The notes below the pieces were generated by a model. The model ran no database searches, was not told the origin of the DNA, and worked only from the letters and a program-made list of their open reading frames with translations. DNA of 46,330 bases from assembly GCA_021232515.1 (NCBI GenBank), contig JAJPOQ010000159.1:1-46330 (forward strand), written 5' to 3'. The translations under genes and the position numbers were made by a program. The DNA is from Lentisphaeraceae bacterium. Lineage in GTDB: Bacteria; Verrucomicrobiota; Lentisphaeria; Lentisphaerales; Lentisphaeraceae. Below, piece by piece: positions 35,671 through 43,428 of the stretch; position 1 is the stretch's first letter; each line of letters opens with the position of its first letter.

Positions 35671-36389
35671 GAAGAGGTTTTTATTTCTTCTTTACTATCT
35701 ACAACATTTTTCGGTGTAAATAAGTTTGCGACCCATTGTACGACGATATCGCCGATAACATAGATGTAGACGGCTCCTATTGGTGGATTGACTGTTTGAA
35801 ATAAATAGGGGCTTTCTGGTTGCCATGTCCAACACTTAAAAGATGTGCCTATGACTTCAATAGTCATAACAATGACAGCCATAAGTAAATAAAAGTGACT
35901 CCAACCTTTTAGTTGAAGAATGAGAATAAGTAGTAGGCCAAAGAAGGGAGTGAAGTGATCTTCAAATATTAAGCCTGCAATAAGAATACTCACGACCAAA
36001 ATTGGTTTTAAAAGCTTTACGATCACCTCACTTCTTGCTTCAATTTTGGGCAAGTTTGCGAGCATCATACAGCTAGCAAAGACGACAGAATGACCAAAGG
36101 GAATATAGAAAGGGATTTGCTTACCGCGGTAGAAGTAGAGTTCAAGCCAAGGACTCGAAATCAATTCACCTAGATAAGATAGAGGAAGCATGACTAAGAT
36201 GACACGGCGCAATGCTGAGTCTGAATGATAAAAGAGCCATGCGGCCCAGATTGGTAAGACTATCGTAGTACAAATGCGACCGTTGCCGAAATTTTCAGCA
36301 AAGTATTGAGAGTCGAATCAGAGAAGGAGCGTTAATAATAGAGGGAAGATGAGTACAAAACGCAATTTGGTTTTGTCTGTCTGAGCCAT
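35667..36389 (-). pseudogene. Multi-pass membrane protein gene with an in-frame TGA at codon 24
   Basis: Reading the minus strand from ATG 36389 (GGGAAG upstream) gives MAQTDKTKLRFVLIFPLLLTLLL, then TGA (36320-36318), then an open frame FDSQYFAENFGNGRICTTIV that runs in phase into the 181-residue frame ending at 35667. About 240 codons with six or so hydrophobic segments. One base change (TGG to TGA) in the first helix would explain it. Translation could restart at TTG 36212, but that drops the first two segments. Family not recognised. Confidence 0.65.
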
Positions 36390-36511
36390 GCTTTACTTCC
36401 CAACTTTAAGGACTGTTTTGTAGATTTTTTTATTAAGACTGGAGTCAAGTTACTCATCTATAAAGTATTTTCTACGGTAATCATATCCTTTTGATTTAGC
36501 CTAGCACCGTT

Positions 36512-37201
36512 TTATTTAAGATAGGCTTTCAACTCTTTGAGTTCTTTTGGGAATTCTTGAAGAATTAGTTTTGTTATTTCCTTAGCTCCTTCTAGATCGA
36601 AGTGAGTTACATCTGTTTCTTCTGGATTGAACTTGGCGCTGGCTTCGGGACCAATTTCATTGTGATACTCAATACTTGCACGATGTAGGTCTATAAATGG
36701 AATATTATTCTTTTGGGCGACTTCTGCAGCGGCTTTTGCCCATGGCGTTAAAGTAGAGGTGACCTTATTGTCTTTATTGAATTTACGACGGGTTACAGAA
36801 CTAATGATAATTGGCTTGTTGCCAATAGCTTTGAACTCGTTAATGTAGATTTGCAGAAACTCTTTATAGGTTGTTTGTGGAATCGTCTCACGTTTCGGAC
36901 CTTTACCTGGTTGACCGTTATGACCAAACTGGATAAATACATAATCAGGTTTTGATGCTAAGGCCTTTGGCAAACGTTTCTCTGCTAACCAACTTTTTGA
37001 GCTCCGGCCTCCCATGGCAAAATTATGAACTGTGACTTTATTATTGAAGCGTAGTGCAAAAGCTTTTCCCCACCCTGCACTTGTTGTTACAGTCGAGTCA
37101 CCAATCAGGGCAATAGTAATCTTCTTTTGTTCTGCAGACATGAGACTCTGACTAAAGAATAATATAGCTAGGAAGATTATAGCTGACTGAAAATTTTTCA
37201 T
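36512..37201 (-). CDS. Secreted SGNH hydrolase, rhamnogalacturonan-acetylesterase-like
   Basis: 229 residues with a signal peptide (to about residue 23). Catalytic blocks of the SGNH family: block I IALIGDSTVT (Ser36), block II GGRSSKSW (Gly), block III FGHNGQPG (Asn) and block V DVTHFDLEGA (Asp-His). This set and spacing match rhamnogalacturonan acetylesterases, which remove acetyl groups from pectin-type glycans. It acts outside the cytoplasm. It is downstream of the FAD-oxidoreductase/pilin operon with a 183-base gap and carries a TGTTATAACA palindrome before its start. Confidence 0.88.
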   Translation of the reverse strand: MKNFQSAIIFLAILFFSQSLMSAEQKKITIALIGDSTVTTSAGWGKAFALRFNNKVTVHNFAMGGRSSKSWLAEKRLPKALASKPDYVFIQFGHNGQPGKGPKRETIPQTTYKEFLQIYINEFKAIGNKPIIISSVTRRKFNKDNKVTSTLTPWAKAAAEVAQKNNIPFIDLHRASIEYHNEIGPEASAKFNPEETDVTHFDLEGAKEITKLILQEFPKELKELKAYLK

Positions 37202-37227
37202 ATGTTTCTGATCCGTTTGAATTGGTG

Positions 37228-37237
37228 TGTTATAACA
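37228..37237. promoter_or_regulatory. TGTTATAACA palindrome upstream of the esterase gene
   Basis: Same perfect 10-bp palindrome as at 23546-23555, here 26 bases before the esterase start. Confidence 0.35.
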
Positions 37238-37384
37238 TTACTTCGAAAGTTTGAGCTTTATTTAAGTATCTTTGCGCATAGATAAGTCGTTTTGCGAAAA
37301 CTTTATATTCTTTACACGGAATTGGTTTTGGATCAGGGCCATGGGAGATATAGATAACTTATTACTCAACTGCAAGTTTCTCTT

Positions 37385-38050
37385 TTACCACCAATACTGA
37401 ACTGTCGGGTGACCGCTATTTGCGGCGTGAGGGTTCATCTTTCCAACAGTTCTGAAAAGACTTGAACCATTTAGCAATGTGACTACCGTTCCTTCTGCAC
37501 CCGCCTGTTTTGGTGGAACACTTCCTCTGTAGAGAAATGCTCCTGAAGAAGTATGGTTGAAGATAGTTCGAAAGGTTGATTGAGGAACTTGATTGAAGTC
37601 TGCAAGTAAGACGAGTTCGCTATCTGCATAAAAGTTTAGGGGCGACTCCCAACTAGTATAATTTGTGAGATTGTCAGCTTGAAGAAGGCCGCCTAAAAGA
37701 AGAATAGTTGTCGCTTGAGCAGCAGTGCTTCCTTGGCCATACGAGTAACTTTCTATAGGGAAGTTCGGACAGTCGGTCACTTTCCAATCTTGAATGTAAG
37801 GTTCCAAGTTTCGTTTGGCAGGATTACCGAGAATCTGAGCGACGTGACCGTTGTTTGGGCGTGAGGGCATCTTATAATTGTTGTTATTACCAAATAACTG
37901 GATAGCCAAGTAGTATTGATGATGATTGCTTAAACATACTGCACGAGATGCTTTTTCTCGAGATTTAACGAGGGAAGGGATAAGGAGAGTCATCAATAAT
38001 CCAATCATTGCGATGACCACTAGAAGTTCGATTAGAGTAAATTTCTTCAT
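37385..38050 (-). CDS. Prepilin-type N-terminal cleavage/methylation domain protein
   Basis: 221 residues, leader [25 protein letters not shown], then SREKASRAVCLSNHHQYYLAIQLFGNNNNYKMPSRP and a C-terminal VVTLLNGSSLFRTVGKMNPH in the place of LDGSAxW. It is translationally coupled to the FAD-oxidoreductase (ATGA overlap, 38050-38047), the clearest case here of a pilin-like protein made together with an exported enzyme. Confidence 0.87.
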   Translation of the reverse strand: MKKFTLIELLVVIAMIGLLMTLLIPSLVKSREKASRAVCLSNHHQYYLAIQLFGNNNNYKMPSRPNNGHVAQILGNPAKRNLEPYIQDWKVTDCPNFPIESYSYGQGSTAAQATTILLLGGLLQADNLTNYTSWESPLNFYADSELVLLADFNQVPQSTFRTIFNHTSSGAFLYRGSVPPKQAGAEGTVVTLLNGSSLFRTVGKMNPHAANSGHPTVQYWW

Positions 38051-40281
38051 TTATAAACTCTCACTTCACAGATACCCACTGGGCCAGATGATTTTAGGAG
38101 TTTGAAACGAAGATGCTTTGTTTCCAAAGGTTTGAACTGAATTACGAAACGTCTTTTCTTAACAGAGCCAGAAGAGTTGGAAATCTTAATCCATTCGCCA
38201 TTTACTTTTGCCTCAATTTCAAAGTTGACGGACTTAAAACGGTCTTGGAGACTTAAGTGAATTGTGCTAATTGAAGACGTCTTTGCGAGTTTCAATTCAA
38301 TCGGTTTAGCACTCCAAGGAGCAGCTTTACTGACGCCTTTTATCTCTCTGTTCCAGCCATCGATTATTTCTCTGTTTTTAGTGAAAGAACTTAATGCCAA
38401 ATCTTTTGGATCCTGATTCTTAAGCTTAGGTATGAAACAACCGTTTTTAAGAAGTGTTTGCTGGAGTTCATCTAGGTGACTTTTCAAAACTCCTCGAGGA
38501 GTAGTTTTTTCTCGACTAGCAATGGCCGCAGCTATACCGACAGCTTGACCAGTAGCAGTAAGTGGACGTTCGACACGGACACCAGTTAGAGCGACGTGAC
38601 TCACACTCATACAACGTCCTGCCATGAATAGGTTATCTATATTTCTTGAGTAAAGGCTGCGATAAGGAATGTTGACGCGACGTCCTTTGTAAGGATGTAA
38701 AACGAAGGTTCCTTTGGTGAAAAATCCATGTGGATGGTGATCGTCTAAACCCCAATCTGTAAAGGCAATGGAGTCGTGGTGAATGGTTCTTTCTTCAAAG
38801 TCTTTTTGAGTCATGATATAGTCGCCCATAAGACGACGACTTTCGCGGACTCCAGGGACATAGTTCATCCAAGTCATTTTGAGATTTTTAGTTTTCTCAA
38901 CTTGCGAGTAGTTCTTTTGGTACCCCCAAATACCGATGTGAACTCTAAAGAGATGATCACGTATTTTTTCGGCATCGTTGACTGTGTCCTCTGTACCACC
39001 GAGCTCTAAAAACCAAGTATAGGCACCACCGAGTCTATTGACTTTGTTACCACGGCCTTTGACAGCTTTGTCATAGGCTTTAGCTCTTTTAGTGTCTTTT
39101 GCGTATATGGAAAATTTGCTATCGAAATCACTCGGTTTTGTCCATTGATAAGCCCAAGCAGGAGTAGAGAATGTGACTGGACTTTTTTGTTTCTGGAATT
39201 GAATCTTATAAAGACTGTTGCCCATGGTAAATTTGTTGGCTTTGACTGGCGCCATACTTTCTCCGAACTCATGACGAGATTCGGTGCCATGCCTGTATTC
39301 TGCTCCAGTGTAGTAACCAATCCATCCATGCCCAGTTGTGTCGGCAAAAAGAGGAGCTTGAAATGACATGCGTTGGCCTGTCTTTACATCGATGGCAATA
39401 ACTGAAGAGATAGTCTTTTTATCTTTCATGGTCACATCAATCGCTCGTGTATTTAAAAAGAGATCGATATTTGCTTCAGCCTCAACCAGTTTTAGATAAT
39501 GACTTGAGTCGCCAAAAACTCCACGACCTTGAATGGGGTAAAGCTCTTCAGCAAGGCCAGTGACATTTGCTCTATCTACAGGGTGTTCAGTTTGAGTGCC
39601 CATCGGTGGAACCTGTATTTCGCTAGAAGCATTTCCTCCAAGCATAGGTCGGTCCTGGATAAAGGCCACTTTAGCACCGTTCCTAGCAGCACCAAGAGCA
39701 GCCCCCATACCGGCAGAGCCGCCACCGACAACAACTAGGTCATAGTGGCCCATTTCTTTTACTTCGGTGCTTACACCATTGTACTTTATCCGTTGTTGAT
39801 TGAGTCTTTTGAGATCATTTGCAGGTTTGAAGTTTCCGGTGCTTAAAACAATGGCATCGACTCGTCCCCACCAACCAGTTTTATCATGGATTATTAAATC
39901 GGCAGTTCCGGATTTTAGATTAAATTTACCGCCATTAAACCATTGCCACTGATCATTTTTAGCTTTGCCAAAAATTACATTTGAAGCTTGGCCGTTAATT
40001 GAAACTTGGAATTGTCCTGGGGAATGAGAAGGAAACCAATCGCGGCAGCGGACCCAAAGTGTGTATTCATCTGATTGTGGGACAGAAATCTTACCAGAAG
40101 CATCTTCAACGGTTTCGCCGAGACCTACAGACAAAAGGTATGGCGAACCCATGATGTCAATGTGCTGAGGGTCATTGGCCCAGCCACCGGTATTTTCTAA
40201 TGACTCAGCTTCTTGCCAGATGACGGTTTGGGCACTTAAAAAGCTTTGGATGAATAGAGCGATTAATATAAGTTTTTTCAT
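38047..40281 (-). CDS. Secreted FAD-dependent oxidoreductase with N- and C-terminal carbohydrate-binding-like domains
   Basis: 744 residues. A signal peptide (1-17) leads to a beta-sandwich (about 20-150, IWQEAESLENTGGW, DEYTLWVRCRDW, GRVDAIVLS; similar to golvesin/CBM domains) and the FAD-binding oxidoreductase core with the dinucleotide fold DLVVVGGGSAGMGAALGAARNGAKV and ASSEIQVPPMGTQTEHPV. The core ends with NLFMAGRCMSVSHVALTGVRVERPLTATGQAVG. A C-terminal F5/8-type sandwich (about 655-744) follows. Probably oxidises a sugar or polysaccharide component outside the cytoplasm. Overlaps its upstream neighbour by 4 bases. Confidence 0.86.
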   Translation of the reverse strand: MKKLILIALFIQSFLSAQTVIWQEAESLENTGGWANDPQHIDIMGSPYLLSVGLGETVEDASGKISVPQSDEYTLWVRCRDWFPSHSPGQFQVSINGQASNVIFGKAKNDQWQWFNGGKFNLKSGTADLIIHDKTGWWGRVDAIVLSTGNFKPANDLKRLNQQRIKYNGVSTEVKEMGHYDLVVVGGGSAGMGAALGAARNGAKVAFIQDRPMLGGNASSEIQVPPMGTQTEHPVDRANVTGLAEELYPIQGRGVFGDSSHYLKLVEAEANIDLFLNTRAIDVTMKDKKTISSVIAIDVKTGQRMSFQAPLFADTTGHGWIGYYTGAEYRHGTESRHEFGESMAPVKANKFTMGNSLYKIQFQKQKSPVTFSTPAWAYQWTKPSDFDSKFSIYAKDTKRAKAYDKAVKGRGNKVNRLGGAYTWFLELGGTEDTVNDAEKIRDHLFRVHIGIWGYQKNYSQVEKTKNLKMTWMNYVPGVRESRRLMGDYIMTQKDFEERTIHHDSIAFTDWGLDDHHPHGFFTKGTFVLHPYKGRRVNIPYRSLYSRNIDNLFMAGRCMSVSHVALTGVRVERPLTATGQAVGIAAAIASREKTTPRGVLKSHLDELQQTLLKNGCFIPKLKNQDPKDLALSSFTKNREIIDGWNREIKGVSKAAPWSAKPIELKLAKTSSISTIHLSLQDRFKSVNFEIEAKVNGEWIKISNSSGSVKKRRFVIQFKPLETKHLRFKLLKSSGPVGICEVRVYK

Positions 40282-41156
40282 AGTTTATCCTTGGTTCTCT
40301 GAATGGTTAAAAGGGCACTGTTGATCAGTTGTTTTGCAGAAGTGAATTGACTGAGGTCATAATTAATTTTCCAGGAATTTTCTTCTTGAGATGGGTAGCC
40401 TAAAAGGTCAAATGTCTGGAAGTATTTAGCTTCGCTGTTTGAAACTTCTACTGAGTAAATAAGTGAGGGCTGTTGGTCATGTGGTTGATTGATTTCGATT
40501 AGTAATGTGTAAGTCTGATCTTTTGGTAGCAGGTAGTCTTCTGCATTAAAAGAGTTGTTAGGTGTAGCTCCTGAAACAGCTAGAATATCCTGTTGTTCTT
40601 TTTGGGCTTCTAGTTTGGCTTTTTCGTATTCACTTTTTTTGAAATTCCAGAAAGGTAGTTGAGTCGTGGCGTTTGAAGAAGCGTGAAGAGTTTTGATGTG
40701 ATAGTTCGATTGGTTTTCTAGCCAGATGGCTATGTCAGGAGTTTGAATTGAGGTGTTTAGACCTGATTGAATTTTCACTGAGAGTTTATAAGTCTCAGCA
40801 GGAGCATAGTCATAGCAGATGGTAGAGTCTTGTATTTGAAAGCGATCTAAGGCAGGGCCAGTATTTTTACTTAGTTTGAGAATACTTTGCACTGGTGCTG
40901 GTTGAGCGATGATTATCGCTGTGAGCAGGAAAGTTATGACAAAAACAGAGAGTGTTGATTTACTTTTGAGATACTTTTTAAGTTGGTTGAGATTGTTGTA
41001 GAGGTGGATGAGGATGATGGCTAGAAAGAGAAAGCCTAGAATAGCATGAATGCTTATGATGGAGATGTCATAAGGCAGGAAAAAGGCCATGACTCCTGTC
41101 GTCGAAATGACCACAAAAATCATAAAAACTAAAAGGGATATAAGCTTCCGATTCAT
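40278..41156 (-). CDS. Membrane protein with DUF4405-like and DUF2271-like domains
   Basis: 292 residues. Three N-terminal helices (about 7-27, 34-52, 68-85) with histidines in HAILGFLFLAIILIHLYNN resemble the cytochrome b-like DUF4405. The periplasmic C-terminal half (about 115-285: TPDIAIWLENQSNYHIKTLHAS, LPFWNF, ILAVSGATPNNSFNAEDYLL, YTLLIEINQPHD) matches DUF2271. The two together suggest a membrane electron carrier joined to a periplasmic domain, serving the FAD oxidoreductase it overlaps by 4 bases. Both assignments are by motif reading, not alignment. Confidence 0.7.
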   Translation of the reverse strand: MNRKLISLLVFMIFVVISTTGVMAFFLPYDISIISIHAILGFLFLAIILIHLYNNLNQLKKYLKSKSTLSVFVITFLLTAIIIAQPAPVQSILKLSKNTGPALDRFQIQDSTICYDYAPAETYKLSVKIQSGLNTSIQTPDIAIWLENQSNYHIKTLHASSNATTQLPFWNFKKSEYEKAKLEAQKEQQDILAVSGATPNNSFNAEDYLLPKDQTYTLLIEINQPHDQQPSLIYSVEVSNSEAKYFQTFDLLGYPSQEENSWKINYDLSQFTSAKQLINSALLTIQRTKDKL

Positions 41157-41162
41157 TCACAC

Positions 41163-41186
41163 CTGTACAATTATTTAGATGTACAG
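41163..41186. promoter_or_regulatory. Dyad CTGTACA-N10-TGTACAG
   Basis: Perfect 7-base arms. One arm is the -10 half of the promoter motif; the other lies 6 bases before the start codon at 41156. A repressor site or 5' hairpin is possible. Confidence 0.4.
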
Positions 41187-41212
41187 AGCGAGAATAGGTG
41201 GTTTTGGACAAG
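41182..41212 (-). promoter_or_regulatory. Second shared promoter motif, copy 1 (CTTGTCCAA-N17-CTGTA)
   Basis: On the minus strand CTTGTCCAA (41212-41204), exactly 17 bases, CTGTA (41186-41182), then CA; 25 bases remain to the start codon. The same pair and spacing lies before the second sigma gene, as expected for an ECF promoter. Confidence 0.65.
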
Positions 41213-41289
41213 CTTATTAAATTTTCTTTAAATTAAGTTTTTAGAGATGACCAAAAGAGATCTTTTTTTGCTGTGAAGGAAGGTAATTG

Positions 41290-41400
41290 CAGAGGTTACG
41301 GAGATTTTAAGGTAAAGGGGCAGCTATGCTTTGTGGTTACTAATAGAGATATTAAACCACAGAGGACACGAAGAGCACGAAGACTTTAAGATAAAGAGGA
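41290..41400 (+). repeat. Two degenerate copies of a purine-rich repeat
   Basis: Copy 1 (41290-41320, CAGAGGTTACGGAGA then TTTTAAGGTAAAGGGG) and copy 2 (41357-41400, CACAGAGGACACGAAG, AGCACGAAG, then ACTTTAAGATAAAGAGG). The CACAGAGGACACGAAG type of sequence recurs in many unrelated bacterial genomes as an intergenic repeat of unknown function (from general knowledge). Confidence 0.5.
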
Positions 41401-41449
41401 TAGATCTTTTTTGTGATTGTGGAGAAAACTGAAGAATTATAGAGGGTAT

Positions 41450-42820
41450 TTACTGTTCGATAATTAGTCTTGGAGGAAGAACTTTTTCATTCTTTGAAGA
41501 AGCAAATGCATGTGCTAATCCAAAGCGTTCTGTTTCAGCAGTTCGACGAACTATGGCAATGGTGATTTGTTGGTTGGTATCCGCTTTGATGAAGTTCAGT
41601 AGTTCTGCTGATGTTACCTCGTAAGCCCCACTGTAGATTCCCTGAGGCATGGAAAATGATCCGAGTAATATCGTCGCTTGTGGGTTCATCTTGCCAGCAT
41701 CTGCTACAGTTGCAGGGGCATTTTTCCAATTTAAGCTTTCAGTTTTCCAGTTATCTAGTACTTCACTTGAGACACCATAAACATCAAAAGTCGCGTCTTT
41801 TACATAACTCGCGAATCCAACTTTTGAGTCGAGCATGTTAATGTTGAAACTGACTTTTTTAATAGACTGAAGATCTAAGCCTTTAAGATCAAACTTTAAG
41901 TATGCTTTCCTCGCGTAATCACAAGTAGAGTTCTTGAGCATAATTAACTGAGGGTTGTTATGAGTTTTTCTATTTCCACCTCGAATGATGAATTGCTCAG
42001 CGCTAGGGAGAAGAGTGATTGTATTTGGATTAGTTGTGGTAGTATTTGCACTTCTTGGAATTTCTTCATCCGAAGAAATGTCAGTTAGTTTTTTCGAATC
42101 AGCAAAAACTCTTTGACCAGTTTTGTAGCGGGTACTTTGTGTCATGGTTTTACCTTGAACTTCTATTTCACCTTCGAGGACTTCGACGTATGATGTGGCA
42201 TCTGGATTAGTGGCGTCGTGACTAACAAGAAACTTGGTGCCATGATCGATGATTTTTGCTGAGGGGGTATCGATACTAAAGCCAATAGCTTGTTCTGGTA
42301 CATCGGCGAGAATAGTTCCGGAGTGGATGAGCATTTTCATGTCACTGACAAGCTCAATATGCGCAGGCGCTTCTATTTGAACTGTGACGCCATTTATAAA
42401 TTTGAGTTTGGCAAGACCTTCTTCAAGTCGCATTGAACCAGCTGAGAGCGGTGAGTTTTTGGCTGTTGCTAAGGTGCCTTCAGACCATTTACAGTGTTCT
42501 ACACTTGTTAGAGTGGCAATAGTTTTCGCTGGCTTTGTGTTAAATGTTTGACCGAGAAGTAGGCCGATGATTAATGAAGCCGCGACAGCCAGTTTGAGGA
42601 TAATAGCGGAGTCTTTTTTCGTGTGAGTTTCTTCACTTGCTAAGTCTAGGTCATAGTCTTCTAGTCCGGCGTTTTGCACTGAGAGGTCGAAGTAAAAGTC
42701 TTGAGCATCTTTGTCAGATAAAGTTAGTTTTTCTAGTTGGTCAGCTTCTTCTTGAGTTAGGCTGCCATCGATTTGTTTTTCAAATAGTTTGCCGATGAGG
42801 TATTTGTCATTTTCATTCAT
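41450..42820 (-). CDS. FecR-domain sigma regulator with CBM96/DNRLRE-like outer domain
   Basis: 456 residues. A cytoplasmic N-terminus (NENDKYLIGKLFEKQIDGSLTQEEADQLEKL) leads to one helix (about 70-92), a FecR domain (about 105-235: GSMRLEEGLAKLKFINGVTVQIEAPAHIELVS, AKIIDHGTKFLVS, VEVLEGEIEVQG) and a C-terminal beta-sandwich (about 265-456: KAYLKFDLKGLD, VYGVSSEVLDNWKTESLNWKNAPA, LPPRLIIEQ) of the CBM96/DNRLRE type. The outer domain could bind a polysaccharide and signal to the sigma factor. It starts 5 bases after the sigma gene. Confidence 0.86.
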   Translation of the reverse strand: MNENDKYLIGKLFEKQIDGSLTQEEADQLEKLTLSDKDAQDFYFDLSVQNAGLEDYDLDLASEETHTKKDSAIILKLAVAASLIIGLLLGQTFNTKPAKTIATLTSVEHCKWSEGTLATAKNSPLSAGSMRLEEGLAKLKFINGVTVQIEAPAHIELVSDMKMLIHSGTILADVPEQAIGFSIDTPSAKIIDHGTKFLVSHDATNPDATSYVEVLEGEIEVQGKTMTQSTRYKTGQRVFADSKKLTDISSDEEIPRSANTTTTNPNTITLLPSAEQFIIRGGNRKTHNNPQLIMLKNSTCDYARKAYLKFDLKGLDLQSIKKVSFNINMLDSKVGFASYVKDATFDVYGVSSEVLDNWKTESLNWKNAPATVADAGKMNPQATILLGSFSMPQGIYSGAYEVTSAELLNFIKADTNQQITIAIVRRTAETERFGLAHAFASSKNEKVLPPRLIIEQ

Positions 42821-42825
42821 GTGAA

Positions 42826-43347
42826 TTATCCGGCATTTATATTTTTATTGACACAGCTTCTGAGATCGAAACGAATGCGGCTTAGAGCACGATAAGTGGC
42901 AGTCACGGTTTTGGATATTTTTTCGGCGACTTGATCGATATTCATTTTCTCAAAATAACGAAGCTTTAGCATATTGCGTTGTTCAGTTTCAAGTTTTGCG
43001 ATGCATGAATGAAGAGACTCTATTTTTAGCTCTACTCGTTCGGCTTCTTTTGTATATTTATCGTCGAGCATCTCATAGAATTCATCTGAAAAAACAAAGC
43101 GATTGTTCTCACGACCTTTAGTTTTTCTATAGGCGAGAACGCGATTGAAGACAAAGCGGTGAGCCCAAGCATTGAAGTTAGAACCAATTTCAAACTTTTC
43201 GAAGTGTTGCCACATCGCCATTTTGCTTTCCTGGAGAACGTCGTCGGCAGAGCTGGACTCTGGCAAAAGTACACGGATATAGTGCTGTAAGCGTCGTTCG
43301 TGCTCAGCTAGCAACTTTACAAAGAGAGTGCTTTTGTCTTGATCCAT
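42826..43347 (-). CDS. ECF-type RNA polymerase sigma factor (second module)
   Basis: 173 residues. Region 2 (about 12-80: LLPESSSADDVLQESKMAMWQHFEKFEIGSNFNAWAHRFVFNRVLAYRKTKGRE) and region 4 (about 115-165: LETEQRNMLKLRYFEKMNIDQVAEKISKTVTATYRALSRIRFDLRSCV) are the Rhodopirellula/Verrucomicrobium-type ECF arrangement. It is followed by its FecR gene. The CTTGTCCAA-N17-CTGTA motif 28 bases before its start suggests autoregulation, usual for ECF factors. Confidence 0.9.
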   Translation of the reverse strand: MDQDKSTLFVKLLAEHERRLQHYIRVLLPESSSADDVLQESKMAMWQHFEKFEIGSNFNAWAHRFVFNRVLAYRKTKGRENNRFVFSDEFYEMLDDKYTKEAERVELKIESLHSCIAKLETEQRNMLKLRYFEKMNIDQVAEKISKTVTATYRALSRIRFDLRSCVNKNINAG

Positions 43348-43374
43348 TGGGTCTTTACCTATAATTGTTACCTA

Positions 43375-43405
43375 TACAGTGCAAAAAAATAAAGAGTTGG
43401 ACAAG
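43375..43405 (-). promoter_or_regulatory. Second shared promoter motif, copy 2 (CTTGTCCAA-N17-CTGTA)
   Basis: CTTGTCCAA (43405-43397), exactly 17 bases, CTGTA (43379-43375), then TA; 27 bases remain to the sigma start codon. Spacing and distance to the gene match the copy at 41182-41212. Confidence 0.65.
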
Positions 43406-43428
43406 AAATGATTTAAAAAATGAAATTT

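Larger units (their letters stand above)
41157..41449. other. Intergenic region: promoter motif, dyad and a two-copy purine-rich repeat
   Basis: 293 bases without a gene. From left to right: the -10 half of the second shared motif and a dyad (41163-41186), the -35 half (41204-41212), an AT-rich stretch, and two degenerate copies of a purine-rich repeat (41290-41320 and 41357-41400). The rest is unstructured. Confidence 0.6.

Noticed and set aside
36318..36320. TGA read as selenocysteine or Trp (alternative code)
   Set aside because: TGA ends other genes in the window, and a hydrophobic helix is an unlikely selenocysteine site; a nonsense mutation or sequence error is simpler.
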